A stretch of 64,000 nt of DNA, taken from positions 5,092,501 through 5,156,500 of the forward strand of contig NZ_CP023278.1 of assembly GCF_002896875.1 (NCBI RefSeq). Direction: 5' to 3'. The DNA is from Nostoc sp. CENA543 (GTDB lineage: Bacteria > Cyanobacteriota > Cyanobacteriia > Cyanobacteriales > Nostocaceae). Under the pieces are notes generated by a model, which saw only the letters and a program-made list of their open reading frames with translations, was not told the origin of the DNA and did no database searches. Positions 17,492-26,410 of this stretch are shown here, in pieces (the first letter of the stretch is position 1; each line of letters starts with the position of its first letter). The position numbers and the translations under genes are program-made.

Positions 17492-17775
17492 TATCGAAAG
17501 ACACCCTTTTTGCCTTATCACTGTTTCCTTACCTGGGTTTCTTGTGGTTTATCACCCGCAGTCAACAATTACCCCGTTTAGCATTGTATGGATTTTACGG
17601 GACGTTGGTTTTTGTAGCGGTGACAATTCCCGCCGGCATATACGCCAAAATTCATTATGGCGAAGCCCTAGCTAACATCGATTGGCTGCATGGTGGTGCA
17701 GAAGTTTTCTTGACACTTTCTAATATTTTGGTTGTCTTGGGCTTCCGTCAAGCTGTGATGCAGTTGAAGAAGTAG
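17488..17775 (+). CDS. DUF3593-domain membrane protein
   Basis: A 95-residue membrane protein of the cyanobacterial/plastid DUF3593 family, with hydrophobic segments near 7-24, 32-52 and 70-88 and the conserved FPYLGFLWF start region. It overlaps the DUF2499 gene by 4 bp, so the two are almost certainly co-translated and may form one membrane complex. Function is unknown. A G-rich heptamer array starts immediately after its stop codon. Confidence 0.85.
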   Translation: MISKDTLFALSLFPYLGFLWFITRSQQLPRLALYGFYGTLVFVAVTIPAGIYAKIHYGEALANIDWLHGGAEVFLTLSNILVVLGFRQAVMQLKK

Positions 17776-17925
17776 GGATTGGGGATTGGGGATTGGGGAC
17801 TGGGCAGGGGGCAGGGGGCAGGGGGCAGGGAGATAAAACTAATGACTAATGACTAATGACTATTGACTAATGACTATTGACTAATGACTATTGACTATTG
17901 ACTATTGACCATACAGGGAAAAATT
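17776..17925. repeat. GGGGATT/GGGGCAG and TGACTAA/TGACTAT heptamer arrays
   Basis: GGGGATTGGGGATTGGGGACTGGGCAGG.. units (17776-17832) are followed by about ten TGACTAA/TGACTAT units (17838-17908). The array fills almost the whole gap before hisA, so the hisA promoter is either within it or further upstream. Confidence 0.85.
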
Positions 17926-17929
17926 TACT

Positions 17930-18703
17930 ATGGATGTGATTCCAGCAATTGATTTATTAGATGGTCGTTGTGTGCGACTGTATCAAGGAGACTACGATCG
18001 CTCTCAGGTTTTTAGTGAAAATCCTGTGGATGTGGCTAAACAATGGGCAGATCAAGGTGCGACTAGATTGCACATTGTGGATTTAGATGGTGCAAAGGCT
18101 GGTAAAGTAGTAAACTTGCAGGCGATTGAAGCGATCGCGCAAGCAATTTCTATCCCCATTGAAATTGGTGGTGGACTGCGTGACCAAGCTAGTGTACAAC
18201 AAGTATTTGATTTGGGTGTACGCTGGGCGATTCTCGGTACTGTCGCTGTTGAACAACCCCAATTAGTACAACAACTGTGTCAAGAGTTTCCTGACAAAAT
18301 TATTATTGGCATTGATGCGCGGAATGGACTAGTAGCGACTCGTGGTTGGTTGGAAACTTCACAGGTATTAGCTACCCAACTCGCTGTGCAGATGCAAGAA
18401 CTGGGAGCAGCTGCAATCATTTACACTGATATTCACCGTGATGGGACTCTCGAAGGGCCAAACCTAGAAGCATTGCGAGAACTCGCTGCTGCAATTTCTA
18501 TTCCTGTGATTGCGTCTGGGGGTGTTAGTTCTGTGACTGATTTGTTGAGTTTGTTGGCTCTAGAACCCCAAGGCGTTACAGGTGTAATTGTCGGGCGCGC
18601 CCTGTATACTGGTGATATTTCGTTAAGGGAAGCATTGCAAGCGATCGGGTCAGGACGAATTCAAGATATCCCACCCAATTTAGATTTTTCTTCTTTCGCT
18701 TAA
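17930..18703 (+). CDS. hisA: Phosphoribosylformimino-5-aminoimidazole carboxamide ribotide isomerase
   Basis: HisA catalyses the fourth step of histidine synthesis, isomerising ProFAR to PRFAR in the cytoplasm. The 257-residue (beta/alpha)8 protein begins [17 protein letters not shown], with the catalytic Asp of PAIDL and the paired Asp in [10 protein letters not shown]. The phosphate-binding loops EIGGGLR and IASGGVSS are intact. It stands alone rather than in a his operon, as is common in cyanobacteria. Confidence 0.95.
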   Translation: MDVIPAIDLLDGRCVRLYQGDYDRSQVFSENPVDVAKQWADQGATRLHIVDLDGAKAGKVVNLQAIEAIAQAISIPIEIGGGLRDQASVQQVFDLGVRWAILGTVAVEQPQLVQQLCQEFPDKIIIGIDARNGLVATRGWLETSQVLATQLAVQMQELGAAAIIYTDIHRDGTLEGPNLEALRELAAAISIPVIASGGVSSVTDLLSLLALEPQGVTGVIVGRALYTGDISLREALQAIGSGRIQDIPPNLDFSSFA

Positions 18704-18898
18704 TATTAACTGCTAAATTACTGATTGTAATTTCTGGAAAACGCCCTGACACCGTTGTAGCTTTAAATATAGAGAGTTAATCAACGGTTTGTCTATCTTT
18801 CTTCATTACTGTAACTGCATGGTTGTATAAATGCAGTCAAGTTTACTAGTTAATTGCTCTAGTTCTATTTGCTAAATCTAATTGGGTTTCCTTCTCTT

Positions 18899-18931
18899 AA
18901 GAGGCGTAAAATTAATTACGTCTCTTTTTTA
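18899..18931 (+). terminator. Intrinsic terminator-like hairpin
   Basis: AGAGGCGTAA (18900-18909) pairs with TTACGTCTCT (18916-18925, one G-U) and is followed by a T run. It lies about 200 bp after hisA, so it either ends a long hisA 3' UTR or a short transcript from 18704-18899. A small ATGCAGT hairpin occurs in that interval, but no RNA family is recognised. Confidence 0.6.
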
Positions 18932-19016
18932 TTATGTAAAATTTTTAACTATTTTCAGAAAATAGCCATATGCTAGATGTAGATAAACATTGTCTTTAAT
19001 TACACTACTTCGCCTT

Positions 19017-19130
19017 ATGTCTAGCCAACAACCTAATTCCAAACAACCACCCAATCAAAAAACAACTAACACCAGTAAGACTAGAAAGAAACCCCTCAAT
19101 AATGGTCGTCCAGATAAAACAGACCATTAA
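19017..19130 (+). CDS. Possible small basic protein (37 aa)
   Basis: ATG at 19017 opens a 37-codon frame ending TAA at 19128. The product is very hydrophilic, rich in Gln, Asn, Lys and Thr (MSSQQPNSKQPPNQ..., ..PDKTDH) and has no hydrophobic segment. The composition differs from random translation of the AT-rich surroundings. Its stop codon overlaps the left arm of an inverted repeat. I cannot name a family, and it may not be translated. Confidence 0.35.
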   Translation: MSSQQPNSKQPPNQKTTNTSKTRKKPLNNGRPDKTDH

Positions 19131-19186
19131 GTTTGTAGTAAGGACTTTAGTCCTGAGATGAGGACTGAAGTTCTTACTACAAACTT
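19129..19186. repeat. 26-bp inverted repeat (AAGTTTGTAGTAAG arms)
   Basis: Arms at 19129-19154 and 19161-19186 match at 24 of 26 positions with a 6-bp loop; the central part reads AGGACTTTAGTCCT..AGGACTGAAGT. It lies between a plus-strand region and the 3' end of the coiled-coil operon and may act as a bidirectional terminator, or be a palindromic mobile repeat. Confidence 0.65.
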
Positions 19187-19241
19187 ATTCTTCCCTAACA
19201 AACCTAAACTGTATTAAAAACTAAAAAACTTCTGCACTTAA

Positions 19242-20321
19242 CTATTTATTTTTAACTTGACTTTTAGCCTGTTCTAAAGCGATTTCCTTCATGGCTTGAT
19301 AAGAATTAATATTTGCAGTTCCTTCAATCGCTTTCACTGCTAAATCCTGAACTTGTTTGAGGGCTGATTCTAGTTGTTTGGAGAGATTTTGTAGCCTATT
19401 TTCTTGGTTAGAAATTGTTTGTTCTAAAGACTGTAAACGCTGTTCATAAAAACGTTTTTGCCCATCTACTTCTTTAGCATACAAATCAGCTTTAACTTTG
19501 GCTTGGTAATGGGCGATTCCTTTACCTTCTTCTGTCGCTTTTTTCACAGCCGCTTCTTTTTCCTTGGGGAAAGCTTCTACTTTAGTTTTATACTCATCAA
19601 ACTGCTTTTCCCTTTCTGCAATTAATTTTTCTCGCTCATTCCACTGTTTTTCTGCTTCCTGCTGCGAGGCTTCTAATTCTTGATATAAAACTTTCTGCTG
19701 TTGTTCGTATTCTTCAATATTGAGTCGGCGTTGCAGTTCTAAATCATATTTATATTCTGCTGTTTCTCTTTGTCTATTCTTGTTTAAATTATCATTTCTC
19801 TCTTTGACAGTTCTTTGATATTCTTCTTGTTCTTTTTGCCAAGCGGTTTTTTCTGCTAATACTTCTTGTGAGAGTAACTCATAACGCTGCTCAAATTCAT
19901 CTTGATAAGCTTTAGAATTCTCTTCATAGCTGGTTATTAGAGTGTCTAAAGTATTATCGTTAATTTCTAAGCTGTGCAATTGTTTTAACTGTTCAACTTC
20001 CGTCTCTACAGAATTTCTGATTTCTTCTAACTTAGATGCTTGTGTAGTTAATTGTTCTGATAATTCATTAGCTGCACTACCAAATCCCAATTGAATTTTT
20101 GCTAGACTTTCAATTGTATAATTCATTTTCTGTTGAATAGTAGCAGCCTGATTCATAATTTTATTGGGTTCTGGTTTAGCTTGAGGTTGAGTAGCAGGTG
20201 GTTTCTCTTTTGCGGGTTGATTAATTTGTGATTTGAGTGATGATGTCTCCTTGAGTAAATCTTCATAGGCTTGAAGAATCTCGGCTTTGGTATTTTTATC
20301 TGTTAATTTCTTGGTGGCCAT
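19242..20321 (-). CDS. Coiled-coil-rich protein, second of a paralogous pair (ZacK-like)
   Basis: A 359-residue soluble protein. Residues 1-80 are a Lys/Gln/Pro-rich head, followed by heptad-rich helix over most of 80-330 (many Glu, Gln, Lys with regular Leu). There is no signal peptide, membrane segment or enzyme motif. It is clearly paralogous to the gene immediately upstream: shared are the order and wording of FGSA..ELSEQL, ILTS/LDTLI, KEQEEYQ, EEYEQQ and the C-terminal QLESALKQVQDLAVKA. Adjacent paired coiled-coil genes divergent from sphR match the genomic setting I recall for ZicK/ZacK, the heteropolymer-forming cell-shape proteins of Anabaena PCC 7120. That identity is an inference from memory of locus order. 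Confidence 0.7.
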   Translation of the reverse strand: MATKKLTDKNTKAEILQAYEDLLKETSSLKSQINQPAKEKPPATQPQAKPEPNKIMNQAATIQQKMNYTIESLAKIQLGFGSAANELSEQLTTQASKLEEIRNSVETEVEQLKQLHSLEINDNTLDTLITSYEENSKAYQDEFEQRYELLSQEVLAEKTAWQKEQEEYQRTVKERNDNLNKNRQRETAEYKYDLELQRRLNIEEYEQQQKVLYQELEASQQEAEKQWNEREKLIAEREKQFDEYKTKVEAFPKEKEAAVKKATEEGKGIAHYQAKVKADLYAKEVDGQKRFYEQRLQSLEQTISNQENRLQNLSKQLESALKQVQDLAVKAIEGTANINSYQAMKEIALEQAKSQVKNK

Positions 20322-20373
20322 AAGTACCTCTTTTTACGCACTCACTGGGAATTAAACATGAACAAACTGCTGA

Positions 20374-21357
20374 TTATTTGGTAGCAGAACTATCAAAGGC
20401 TCTCATTGCTAAGTCTTGTGCTTGTTTTAATGTGGATTGCAATTGAGCGGAGATACTTTCTATTTGTTCAACTTGTTTCTGGATAGTCTCTTCTAAAGAT
20501 TTAATTTTCAATTCATAGCTTTGCTTAGTAGCTTCCCATTCTTTTTCAAATAAATCAGCTTCTATTTTTGCTTTCTGACTAGTTTCCTTGATTGCTTCTT
20601 CTCTAGCTTTTTTAATAGCTTCCTCTAATTCGTTGGGGAAATTAGCTATTTTTTGTTGATATTCACTAAATAAAGTCTTATTTGCATTTAATACATTTTC
20701 TCTTTCAGTCCAGTCTTTTTCCTTTTGTTGAATTTTTTCTTGGATATCTCTTTCTAAATTGCGTTTTTTCGATTCATAGGCATCTGTGTTCAGTTTACGG
20801 GTTGTTTCGAGTTTATACTGATATTCCTCTTGTTCTTGCTGACGTTCTTTAGCTAATAATTCATTATATTTCTGCAATGCTTCTTCGTATGCTAATTGTT
20901 CTTTTTGCCAGTCTTTACGTTGATTAGCACTTTCTTTTTCTAAGCTTTCTCGCTTACTGGCAGTATCTTGATCTAGTATTCTGAGTTTTTCTTGGTGTTC
21001 TTGATTTAAAATATCTAGAGTGTCAGCAACAATTCTAATTTTCTGTAGTTCTTGTAAAGTTTGAGTTTCAATTTCTATAGCTTTATTGAGTTCATCTAAT
21101 TTAGAATTTTCTTTGGCTAATTTCTCTGATAAAGCACTAACTACACTGCCAAATTCTAGTTGTAAATCTGCTAAACCTTTGACGATACTATCTACAGTAT
21201 ATGTAGAAGCCACTGCTAGAATTTCTTGATTTTTAGCTTTATCAGCCTCTTCTTGCTTAGTGGCTATTTTAGATTCTAATTTTTTCTGCTCATTCAAAAT
21301 TTGTTGAAATGCTTGCATTAGTTGCTGTTTGCTATCTTTGAGGGCAACTGTTGTCAT
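20374..21357 (-). CDS. Coiled-coil-rich protein, first of a paralogous pair (ZicK-like)
   Basis: A 327-residue protein predicted almost wholly as long coiled coil, with a short N-terminus (MTTVALKDSKQQLMQAF) and C-terminal QLQSTLKQAQDLAMRAFDSSATK that mirrors its neighbour. It lies 52 bp upstream of the second gene, so the two are probably one operon and products of a tandem duplication. No catalytic motif is seen. If these are ZicK and ZacK, they would form mixed filaments that keep the straight trichome shape; the pairing and divergent sphR neighbour support this. A generic SMC-like or phage-tail-like coiled coil is the alternative. Confidence 0.7.
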   Translation of the reverse strand: MTTVALKDSKQQLMQAFQQILNEQKKLESKIATKQEEADKAKNQEILAVASTYTVDSIVKGLADLQLEFGSVVSALSEKLAKENSKLDELNKAIEIETQTLQELQKIRIVADTLDILNQEHQEKLRILDQDTASKRESLEKESANQRKDWQKEQLAYEEALQKYNELLAKERQQEQEEYQYKLETTRKLNTDAYESKKRNLERDIQEKIQQKEKDWTERENVLNANKTLFSEYQQKIANFPNELEEAIKKAREEAIKETSQKAKIEADLFEKEWEATKQSYELKIKSLEETIQKQVEQIESISAQLQSTLKQAQDLAMRAFDSSATK

Positions 21358-21931
21358 ATTTCAACTCCTATGGTGTAGATGTTTGAGAATAGTTAAATGA
21401 GTAGCAAGTCATACCAATTAATACCAATTCACTGAAATTCTGATACAGATACCAACACTAAAAGGTATGCTGAGTCTCACTTTCTTAATTTTGAATTTTG
21501 AATTTTGAATTGGTATAACTACTCTATGCAGACATTTCAGAGTAGCTTGGAAATGAAGATTATTAATGCAGTGCAATTACTGAAATCCGGTAACTACCCA
21601 TACTAAAGTTAAGTATGAGTAGCAAAACTCAACTTGTTGATGTGGTGTTTGGTGCGGTGGAAGCCTTTGCTGTTTATAGTATTTATGTACTATAAGTATA
21701 CTCAGATGAGTCTGCTGTTGTCAAGCCTTTCTACCCCTGCACACCTACATTTGTCATGAGTTAAAGTAAATGCGATCGCCTGCTTGCAAGTAGAGTAATT
21801 TATGATATATGTATTACTGTTACTGGAATTACTTTTTTGCAGCATAATTCACGATAGAGCAAGCGTGAATGCACTGAAGACAGATAATTAACTCAACTAT
21901 CATATTGATACAAGCACAGGGTTAGACTTTT
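21358..21931. other. Divergent promoter region with an interspersed repeat
   Basis: The 574 bp separate the coiled-coil operon from sphR and should hold promoters for both. From about 21413 to 21520 there is a copy of the dispersed repeat family (CCAATTCACTGAAATTCTGATACAGAT ... then three AATTTTG units and TTGGTAT), flanked by ATACCAATT-type ends. CATACT..AGTATG at 21598-21617 can form a small hairpin. I could not find a clear PHO box. Confidence 0.5.
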
Positions 21932-22693
21932 GTGATATCAATGTACACCAGTGAATCGATCAAATATTCTGCTAGAGCAGACATTGGACAAACAAGCCGT
22001 GTTCTGGTGGTAGAAGATGAAGAGCTAATCCAAGAAATGCTAGCCGTAGCATTAGAAGAAGAAGGTTATAGCGTAGTCACAGCCCCTGATGGGCGTGCTG
22101 CGATCGAATATCTGAAAAGTTTTGAACCCAACGGCGGAGAGTTTCCCTTTGATTTGGTGATTTTGGACATTATGTTGCCCCAAATCAACGGTTTAGATAT
22201 TTGCCGCTTGCTGCGTCATCAAGGCAACCCTGTCCCGATTTTAATGTTGAGTGCCAAGGGCAGCGAAACTGACCGCGTCTTGGGTTTAGAAGTAGGTGCA
22301 GATGACTATTTAACCAAACCTTTCAGTATGCGGGAATTAGTCGCCCGTTGTCGTGCGCTGCTGCGTCGTCAACGCCTCAGCACCTTACCACAGCTACCAG
22401 TCCTCAAATATAAAGACGTAACTTTAAACCCCCAAGAATGTCGAGTATTGGTACGTGGGCAAGAAGTTAACCTTTCCCCCAAAGAATTCCGTCTATTAGA
22501 ATTATTTATGAGTTATGCCCGTCGGGTGTGGTCACGGGAACAGTTACTAGACCAAGTGTGGGGGCCTGACTTTGTGGGAGATAGCAAAACTGTAGATGTT
22601 CACATCCGGTGGTTGCGGGAAAAACTAGAGCAAGACCCCAGCCACCCAGAATATATTGTGACTGTCAGAGGATTTGGCTATCGATTCGGATAA
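21932..22693 (+). CDS. sphR: Phosphate-response regulator SphR (PhoB-like, OmpR family)
   Basis: A 253-residue two-domain regulator. The receiver domain is at about 22-140, with acidic residues Glu28-Asp29, phospho-acceptor Asp79 in LVILDIMLP and the TKPF lysine. A winged-helix OmpR-type DNA-binding domain follows at about 155-253 (LSPKEFRLLELF, WSREQLLDQVWG, RGFGYRFG). The neighbouring kinase and PhoU mark it as SphR, the phosphate-starvation regulator, rather than RpaA or RpaB. The frame opens at GTG 21932 with an ATG three codons later at 21941; either could start translation. The kinase gene follows after 59 bp. Confidence 0.88.
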   Translation: MISMYTSESIKYSARADIGQTSRVLVVEDEELIQEMLAVALEEEGYSVVTAPDGRAAIEYLKSFEPNGGEFPFDLVILDIMLPQINGLDICRLLRHQGNPVPILMLSAKGSETDRVLGLEVGADDYLTKPFSMRELVARCRALLRRQRLSTLPQLPVLKYKDVTLNPQECRVLVRGQEVNLSPKEFRLLELFMSYARRVWSREQLLDQVWGPDFVGDSKTVDVHIRWLREKLEQDPSHPEYIVTVRGFGYRFG

Positions 22694-22752
22694 TCTAGTG
22701 AGATAGTTGTTAGTTTTTATTAATCACCAGCAACTAACAACTCTTTCCTCAA

Positions 22753-24084
22753 ATGCTCTTATTGGGATTTCTTCTCGGTTTAGCGGTAGGCATTGGATTT
22801 TGGATTTGGCAACAGGTTCAGTTAAACCGCTACCTGGAACGCGTACTCCAACCTTTAAATTCCCGCACCGCTAAAGTCAAAACCCCTTTGCTACCACGAC
22901 TACGGCAAGAAATTGCCATCATCAAACAGCAGGGACAGGATTTACAGCAGTCATTACAAATCTATCAAGATGTGCTGGACTTTGCCCCAGTGGGGTACTT
23001 ACAGGTAGACGAAGAAAATCAGCTGCTGTGGTGTAATCAACAAGCCCGGAAACTCTTGTACCTGCAAAGATGGCAACCAGGACAGGTACGCCTGTTGCTA
23101 GAATTAGTGCGTTCCTATGAACTAGATAGGTTAATTGAGCAAACTCGTGATGAGCAAGTCGCTAAAAATAAGGAGTGGATGTTTCATCCCTCTTGTGATA
23201 ATCCGGCGGAAATGCCGACAATTAAATCTTTAGCATTGCGTGCTGCTAGTTTACCTTTACCGAATGGTCAAGTCGGCGTATTCTTAGAAAATCGCCAACC
23301 CATGCAGGACATGAACCAAGTCCGAGAACGTTCCTTTTCTGACTTGGCGCATGAGTTGCGAACCCCCTTAACTTCAATTCGCTTGGTGGTAGAAACCCTG
23401 CAAAATCGTTTAGAACCGCCTTTAAATCGCTGGGTTGATCGCTTAATGCAGGAAGTAGACCGATTAATTAACTTAGTGCAAAGCTGGCTAGAACTCACCC
23501 AAATGGAGACTAGTTTAGCGGCACAATTACAAACTGAAGCGGTAGAAGTGCGATCGCTGATTTTCTCTGTTTGGGAAACGTTAGAACCCTTAGCACAACG
23601 TCAAAACTTATCTCTAGCCTATTCTGGCCCTGAAAGTATCTGGATTAAAGCCGATTCAGCCAAAATTTACCAAGTTTTTCTGAATTTGCTAGATAATAGT
23701 ATTAAATACAGTCCACCTGCTGCTGATATTCAAATTCAAACCAAAATATTGCAGCCAGCAAATCATCAAGGGGGTGAGATTAATTCCTCTATTTTAGAAA
23801 TTAATCTGATTGACTCTGGCACAGGTTTTGCACCAGAAGATTTACCCCATATTTTTGAGCGATTTTATCGTGGAGATAAAGCCAGAACCCATTCCCCTTT
23901 ACCAGCAAATAGTCCAGTGGAAACTATTGTCGGTAATGGCTTAGGACTGGCGATCGTGCGACAAATTGTCTTAGCGCATGGTGGTTCGATCAAAGCTATG
24001 AACCATCCCCAAACCGGTGGCGCATGGATGCAACTCCAATTCCCACAGGTGATGGCAAACTCCCAAAGCCAAGACTATAGTTAA
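22753..24084 (+). CDS. sphS: Phosphate-sensor histidine kinase SphS (PhoR-like)
   Basis: A 443-residue membrane-tethered kinase. A single N-terminal hydrophobic helix (residues 2-19) is followed by a PAS-like region at about 70-185, then HisKA with FSDLAHELRTPLTS (His200) and an HATPase domain with NLLDNSIKYSP, DSGTGFAPEDL and GNGLGLAIV. It lacks a large periplasmic domain, as PhoR-type kinases do, and senses through PhoU. With sphR upstream and phoU 28 bp downstream it forms the phosphate-sensing operon. No pst transporter genes lie in the window. Confidence 0.88.
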   Translation: MLLLGFLLGLAVGIGFWIWQQVQLNRYLERVLQPLNSRTAKVKTPLLPRLRQEIAIIKQQGQDLQQSLQIYQDVLDFAPVGYLQVDEENQLLWCNQQARKLLYLQRWQPGQVRLLLELVRSYELDRLIEQTRDEQVAKNKEWMFHPSCDNPAEMPTIKSLALRAASLPLPNGQVGVFLENRQPMQDMNQVRERSFSDLAHELRTPLTSIRLVVETLQNRLEPPLNRWVDRLMQEVDRLINLVQSWLELTQMETSLAAQLQTEAVEVRSLIFSVWETLEPLAQRQNLSLAYSGPESIWIKADSAKIYQVFLNLLDNSIKYSPPAADIQIQTKILQPANHQGGEINSSILEINLIDSGTGFAPEDLPHIFERFYRGDKARTHSPLPANSPVETIVGNGLGLAIVRQIVLAHGGSIKAMNHPQTGGAWMQLQFPQVMANSQSQDYS

Positions 24085-24112
24085 AAATATCTTCACGTTT
24101 GAGACTACAAGT

Positions 24113-24781
24113 GTGAAAGCTGTTATTTATAGCCCTAACTCTGGAAGTCCCCAGTTAGCACGCGCCATCAGGCGTTTAGAACGGGATGTATTACGCATGG
24201 GTGCTTTGGTAGAACAATCATGTCGCCTCAGCCACCAGGCTTTATTTGCTCGTGATTTACAAGCAGCTGAGGAACTTCCCCGATTAGATAAAAAAATTGA
24301 TCGTTTTTATAGACAAATAGAATCAGACTGTACATCTATCATGACCTTACAAGCACCGACAGCGCAAGATTTACGTTGTTTGAGTGCTTTTATGCAGTTA
24401 GTTCGCGATTTAGAACGCATCGGTGATTATGCTAAAGATTTAGCTGATATTGCTGTTAAAATCTTTCCCTATCCGCCTCATCAGTCTTTACCAGAAATTG
24501 CTGTCATGTCCCACCATGCCCAAGCTATGCTAGCAACGAGTTTAGTAGCTTTGGCTGATTTAGATGAAGTTGGTGGGCGGAGCATTAAAAATTTAGATGA
24601 TACTGTAGATAGTGCATACGATCGCCTTTATCAAACCCTAGCTCAACAACGGGACTTGCCAGGAGTCGTAGAACCAATTATCTTACTGGCTTTGGCGATT
24701 CGATGTCTGGAAAGAATGGCAGATCACTCAACGAATATCGGTCAAAGGGTGGCTTATATCGTCACTGGTCAACGTTCTTAA
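24113..24781 (+). CDS. phoU: Phosphate-signalling protein PhoU (SphU)
   Basis: A 222-residue all-helical cytoplasmic protein made of two PhoU three-helix repeats. The metal/acid signatures are seen twice: LVRDLERIGDYAKDLADIA near the middle and CLERMADHSTNIGQRVAYIV at the C-terminus. PhoU links the phosphate transporter to the SphS kinase and represses it when phosphate is ample. The start is GTG at 24113, 28 bp after sphS; length is normal. An intrinsic terminator follows directly. Confidence 0.92.
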   Translation: MKAVIYSPNSGSPQLARAIRRLERDVLRMGALVEQSCRLSHQALFARDLQAAEELPRLDKKIDRFYRQIESDCTSIMTLQAPTAQDLRCLSAFMQLVRDLERIGDYAKDLADIAVKIFPYPPHQSLPEIAVMSHHAQAMLATSLVALADLDEVGGRSIKNLDDTVDSAYDRLYQTLAQQRDLPGVVEPIILLALAIRCLERMADHSTNIGQRVAYIVTGQRS

Positions 24782-24805
24782 ATTTATGCAAAATTTGGCA
24801 ACATC

Positions 24806-24844
24806 AAGGATTGGCAAGTTTTATCAGCCAATCCTTTATTTTTA
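24806..24844 (+). terminator. Intrinsic terminator of the sphR-sphS-phoU operon
   Basis: AAGGATTGGC (24806-24815) pairs perfectly with GCCAATCCTT (24827-24836), followed by TATTTTTA, 25 bp after the phoU stop. Confidence 0.8.
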
Positions 24845-25135
24845 TCTGCGATGAGAGTGCTGAGTGATGAGTGCTGTTAGCGGTAGCGCGGCGTTTAGCC
24901 GGTGCTGAGTAGTGAGTGCTGAGTAGTGAGTGATGAGTGATGAGTGGTTTTATACCAATTCTCCAAAATTCAGCAACAGATGCAAAGTTTGAAACCCAAG
25001 TGGTATCTGACTGTCTTAATTGCGAACCGCGAACTGCGAATTGCGTTAGCGAAGCGGGACGTTAGTCCATTGCGAATTGCGAATTGGTGTTAGCGGTAGC
25101 CCGGCGTTTAGCAGGTGCTGTTAGTGCAGTGTTTA
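24845..25135. repeat. Composite interspersed repeat block
   Basis: It contains GAGTGCTGAGTAGT units and two copies of the TTAGCGGTAGC..CGTTTAGC family (about 24868-24905 and 25086-25125). It also has a copy of the AGCAACAGATGCAAAGTTTG.. module (24968-25015), then GCGTTAGCGAAGCGGGACGTTAGTCC with GCGAATTGCGAATTG. Parts recur at 14205-14325, 21413-21520, 40030-40170 and 51940-52110. Confidence 0.8.
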
Positions 25136-25654
25136 GTCTTGACTGAGTTAGGAAATAAATTCCACCTTGTCCACCCGGTCTACCTTGTCCAATTTCATAC
25201 TTAAAACTGTGTCATAACCTAATGAAATCATTAAAAGTTACTGAAAGCACGTAATCCTTTACCGTATCATTACCTTTCCTTAAACTCAGGCAATTAAATT
25301 TGGCTGTGAAATCAATAAGTATCTAACTTTTAATACTCTGATGAATAGCATCAATAATTATCTATTATCCATAAATTAGATTTAGTAGTAAGATGATACT
25401 AAACTCTCACTATAAATTCATGTCTAATTGCTTATTCATGCGGTCATTTAAGAATTTACATCATATAGCTTGAGCCAAAATCAATAGACATTGACTGAAT
25501 AAATTTTCCCGAACAAGAGAGCTAAACTAAATCTAATTATAATAATTACTTTAATTTATTAATTAATCTATTTCGATTAATATCGAAATCAGCTAATAGT
25601 TAATTCTAAATCACTAACAATCCAGTAATTCCATTTACAGGAACAGCTCCCACA
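25136..25654. other. AT-rich upstream region of the Crp-family gene
   Basis: About 520 bp without a supportable gene. It is strongly AT-rich in its last 250 bp and presumably holds the promoter of the Crp-like gene. A symmetrical CTATTTCGATTAATATCGAAAT stretch near 25568-25589 (ATTTCGAT..ATCGAAAT) could be an operator, perhaps for the Crp-like regulator itself. Confidence 0.45.
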
Positions 25655-26266
25655 ATGTCTTCGATTATTTTATCCCCAGATTCTTCTACTTTACTAAAAA
25701 ATATTCCCTTGGCTGGACAATTAACTCAACGGCTTTTTACTCGTAAAGAGGTCATCGAGCCTTGCAGTGATGTTATGTGGATGATTGAGAGGGGGGCGGT
25801 GCGTACGCTGACATGGAGCGAAGAAGGAACGTTTATCACTTTGGGCTATTGGGGGCCGGGTGATTTGATAGGATATAACTTAACTAATCTCAAACCTTAT
25901 CAAATTGAATGTTTAACTAGTGTTGAAGTAACTACGGTGCCTCTGCATCTTAGACATCAATATATAGATGCTTTAATAGCACACATTCAAAATTCAGAAG
26001 AGCTTTTACACATAATCAACCGCAAACCCATTTCCTTACGTCTATGGGAATTTTTGGTGTGGCTAAGTAAAAAGTTTGGGCGCAATTTAGAGCAAGGTTG
26101 CCTTATAGAACTATATATTACCCATCAGGAAATAGCAGAAGTTTTAAACACCACTAGAGTTACAATTACACGTTTACTGCAAGAATTTGAAACAGCAAAA
26201 ATGCTGTTACGTCATCAACGCCGGATTATTCTATATCCACCAGACAAATCACTGAAAAAATCTTAA
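25655..26266 (+). CDS. Crp/Fnr-family transcriptional regulator
   Basis: A 203-residue regulator with an N-terminal cyclic-nucleotide-binding-like beta-barrel (about 20-110, with GYWGPGDLIGYN at the usual position) and a C-terminal winged HTH (about 145-195, THQEIAEVLNTTRVTITRLLQEF). It lacks a recognisable cAMP-binding RS motif and an Fe-S cysteine set, so the effector is unknown. It is not NtcA, whose recognition helix and ligand residues differ. The porin gene follows on the same strand after about 145 bp, so it may regulate the porin, but this is conjecture. Confidence 0.85.
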   Translation: MSSIILSPDSSTLLKNIPLAGQLTQRLFTRKEVIEPCSDVMWMIERGAVRTLTWSEEGTFITLGYWGPGDLIGYNLTNLKPYQIECLTSVEVTTVPLHLRHQYIDALIAHIQNSEELLHIINRKPISLRLWEFLVWLSKKFGRNLEQGCLIELYITHQEIAEVLNTTRVTITRLLQEFETAKMLLRHQRRIILYPPDKSLKKS

Positions 26267-26410
26267 AAAAATCAGCAACACTCTTGTGTTAATCAACGGT
26301 AAATATGTATAATCTTTACTGAAATCATGTGTAAATTATCCTACGAAAAATAATTGAGTCGGAAATTTTACCATGAGTGCGAACTCGTTGGTGTGAGCGG
26401 AAGTAATATC

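Noticed and set aside
26354-26410. Upstream TTG start for the porin
   Set aside because: The ATG at 26411 begins a perfect signal peptide; the 19 extra residues would disrupt export.
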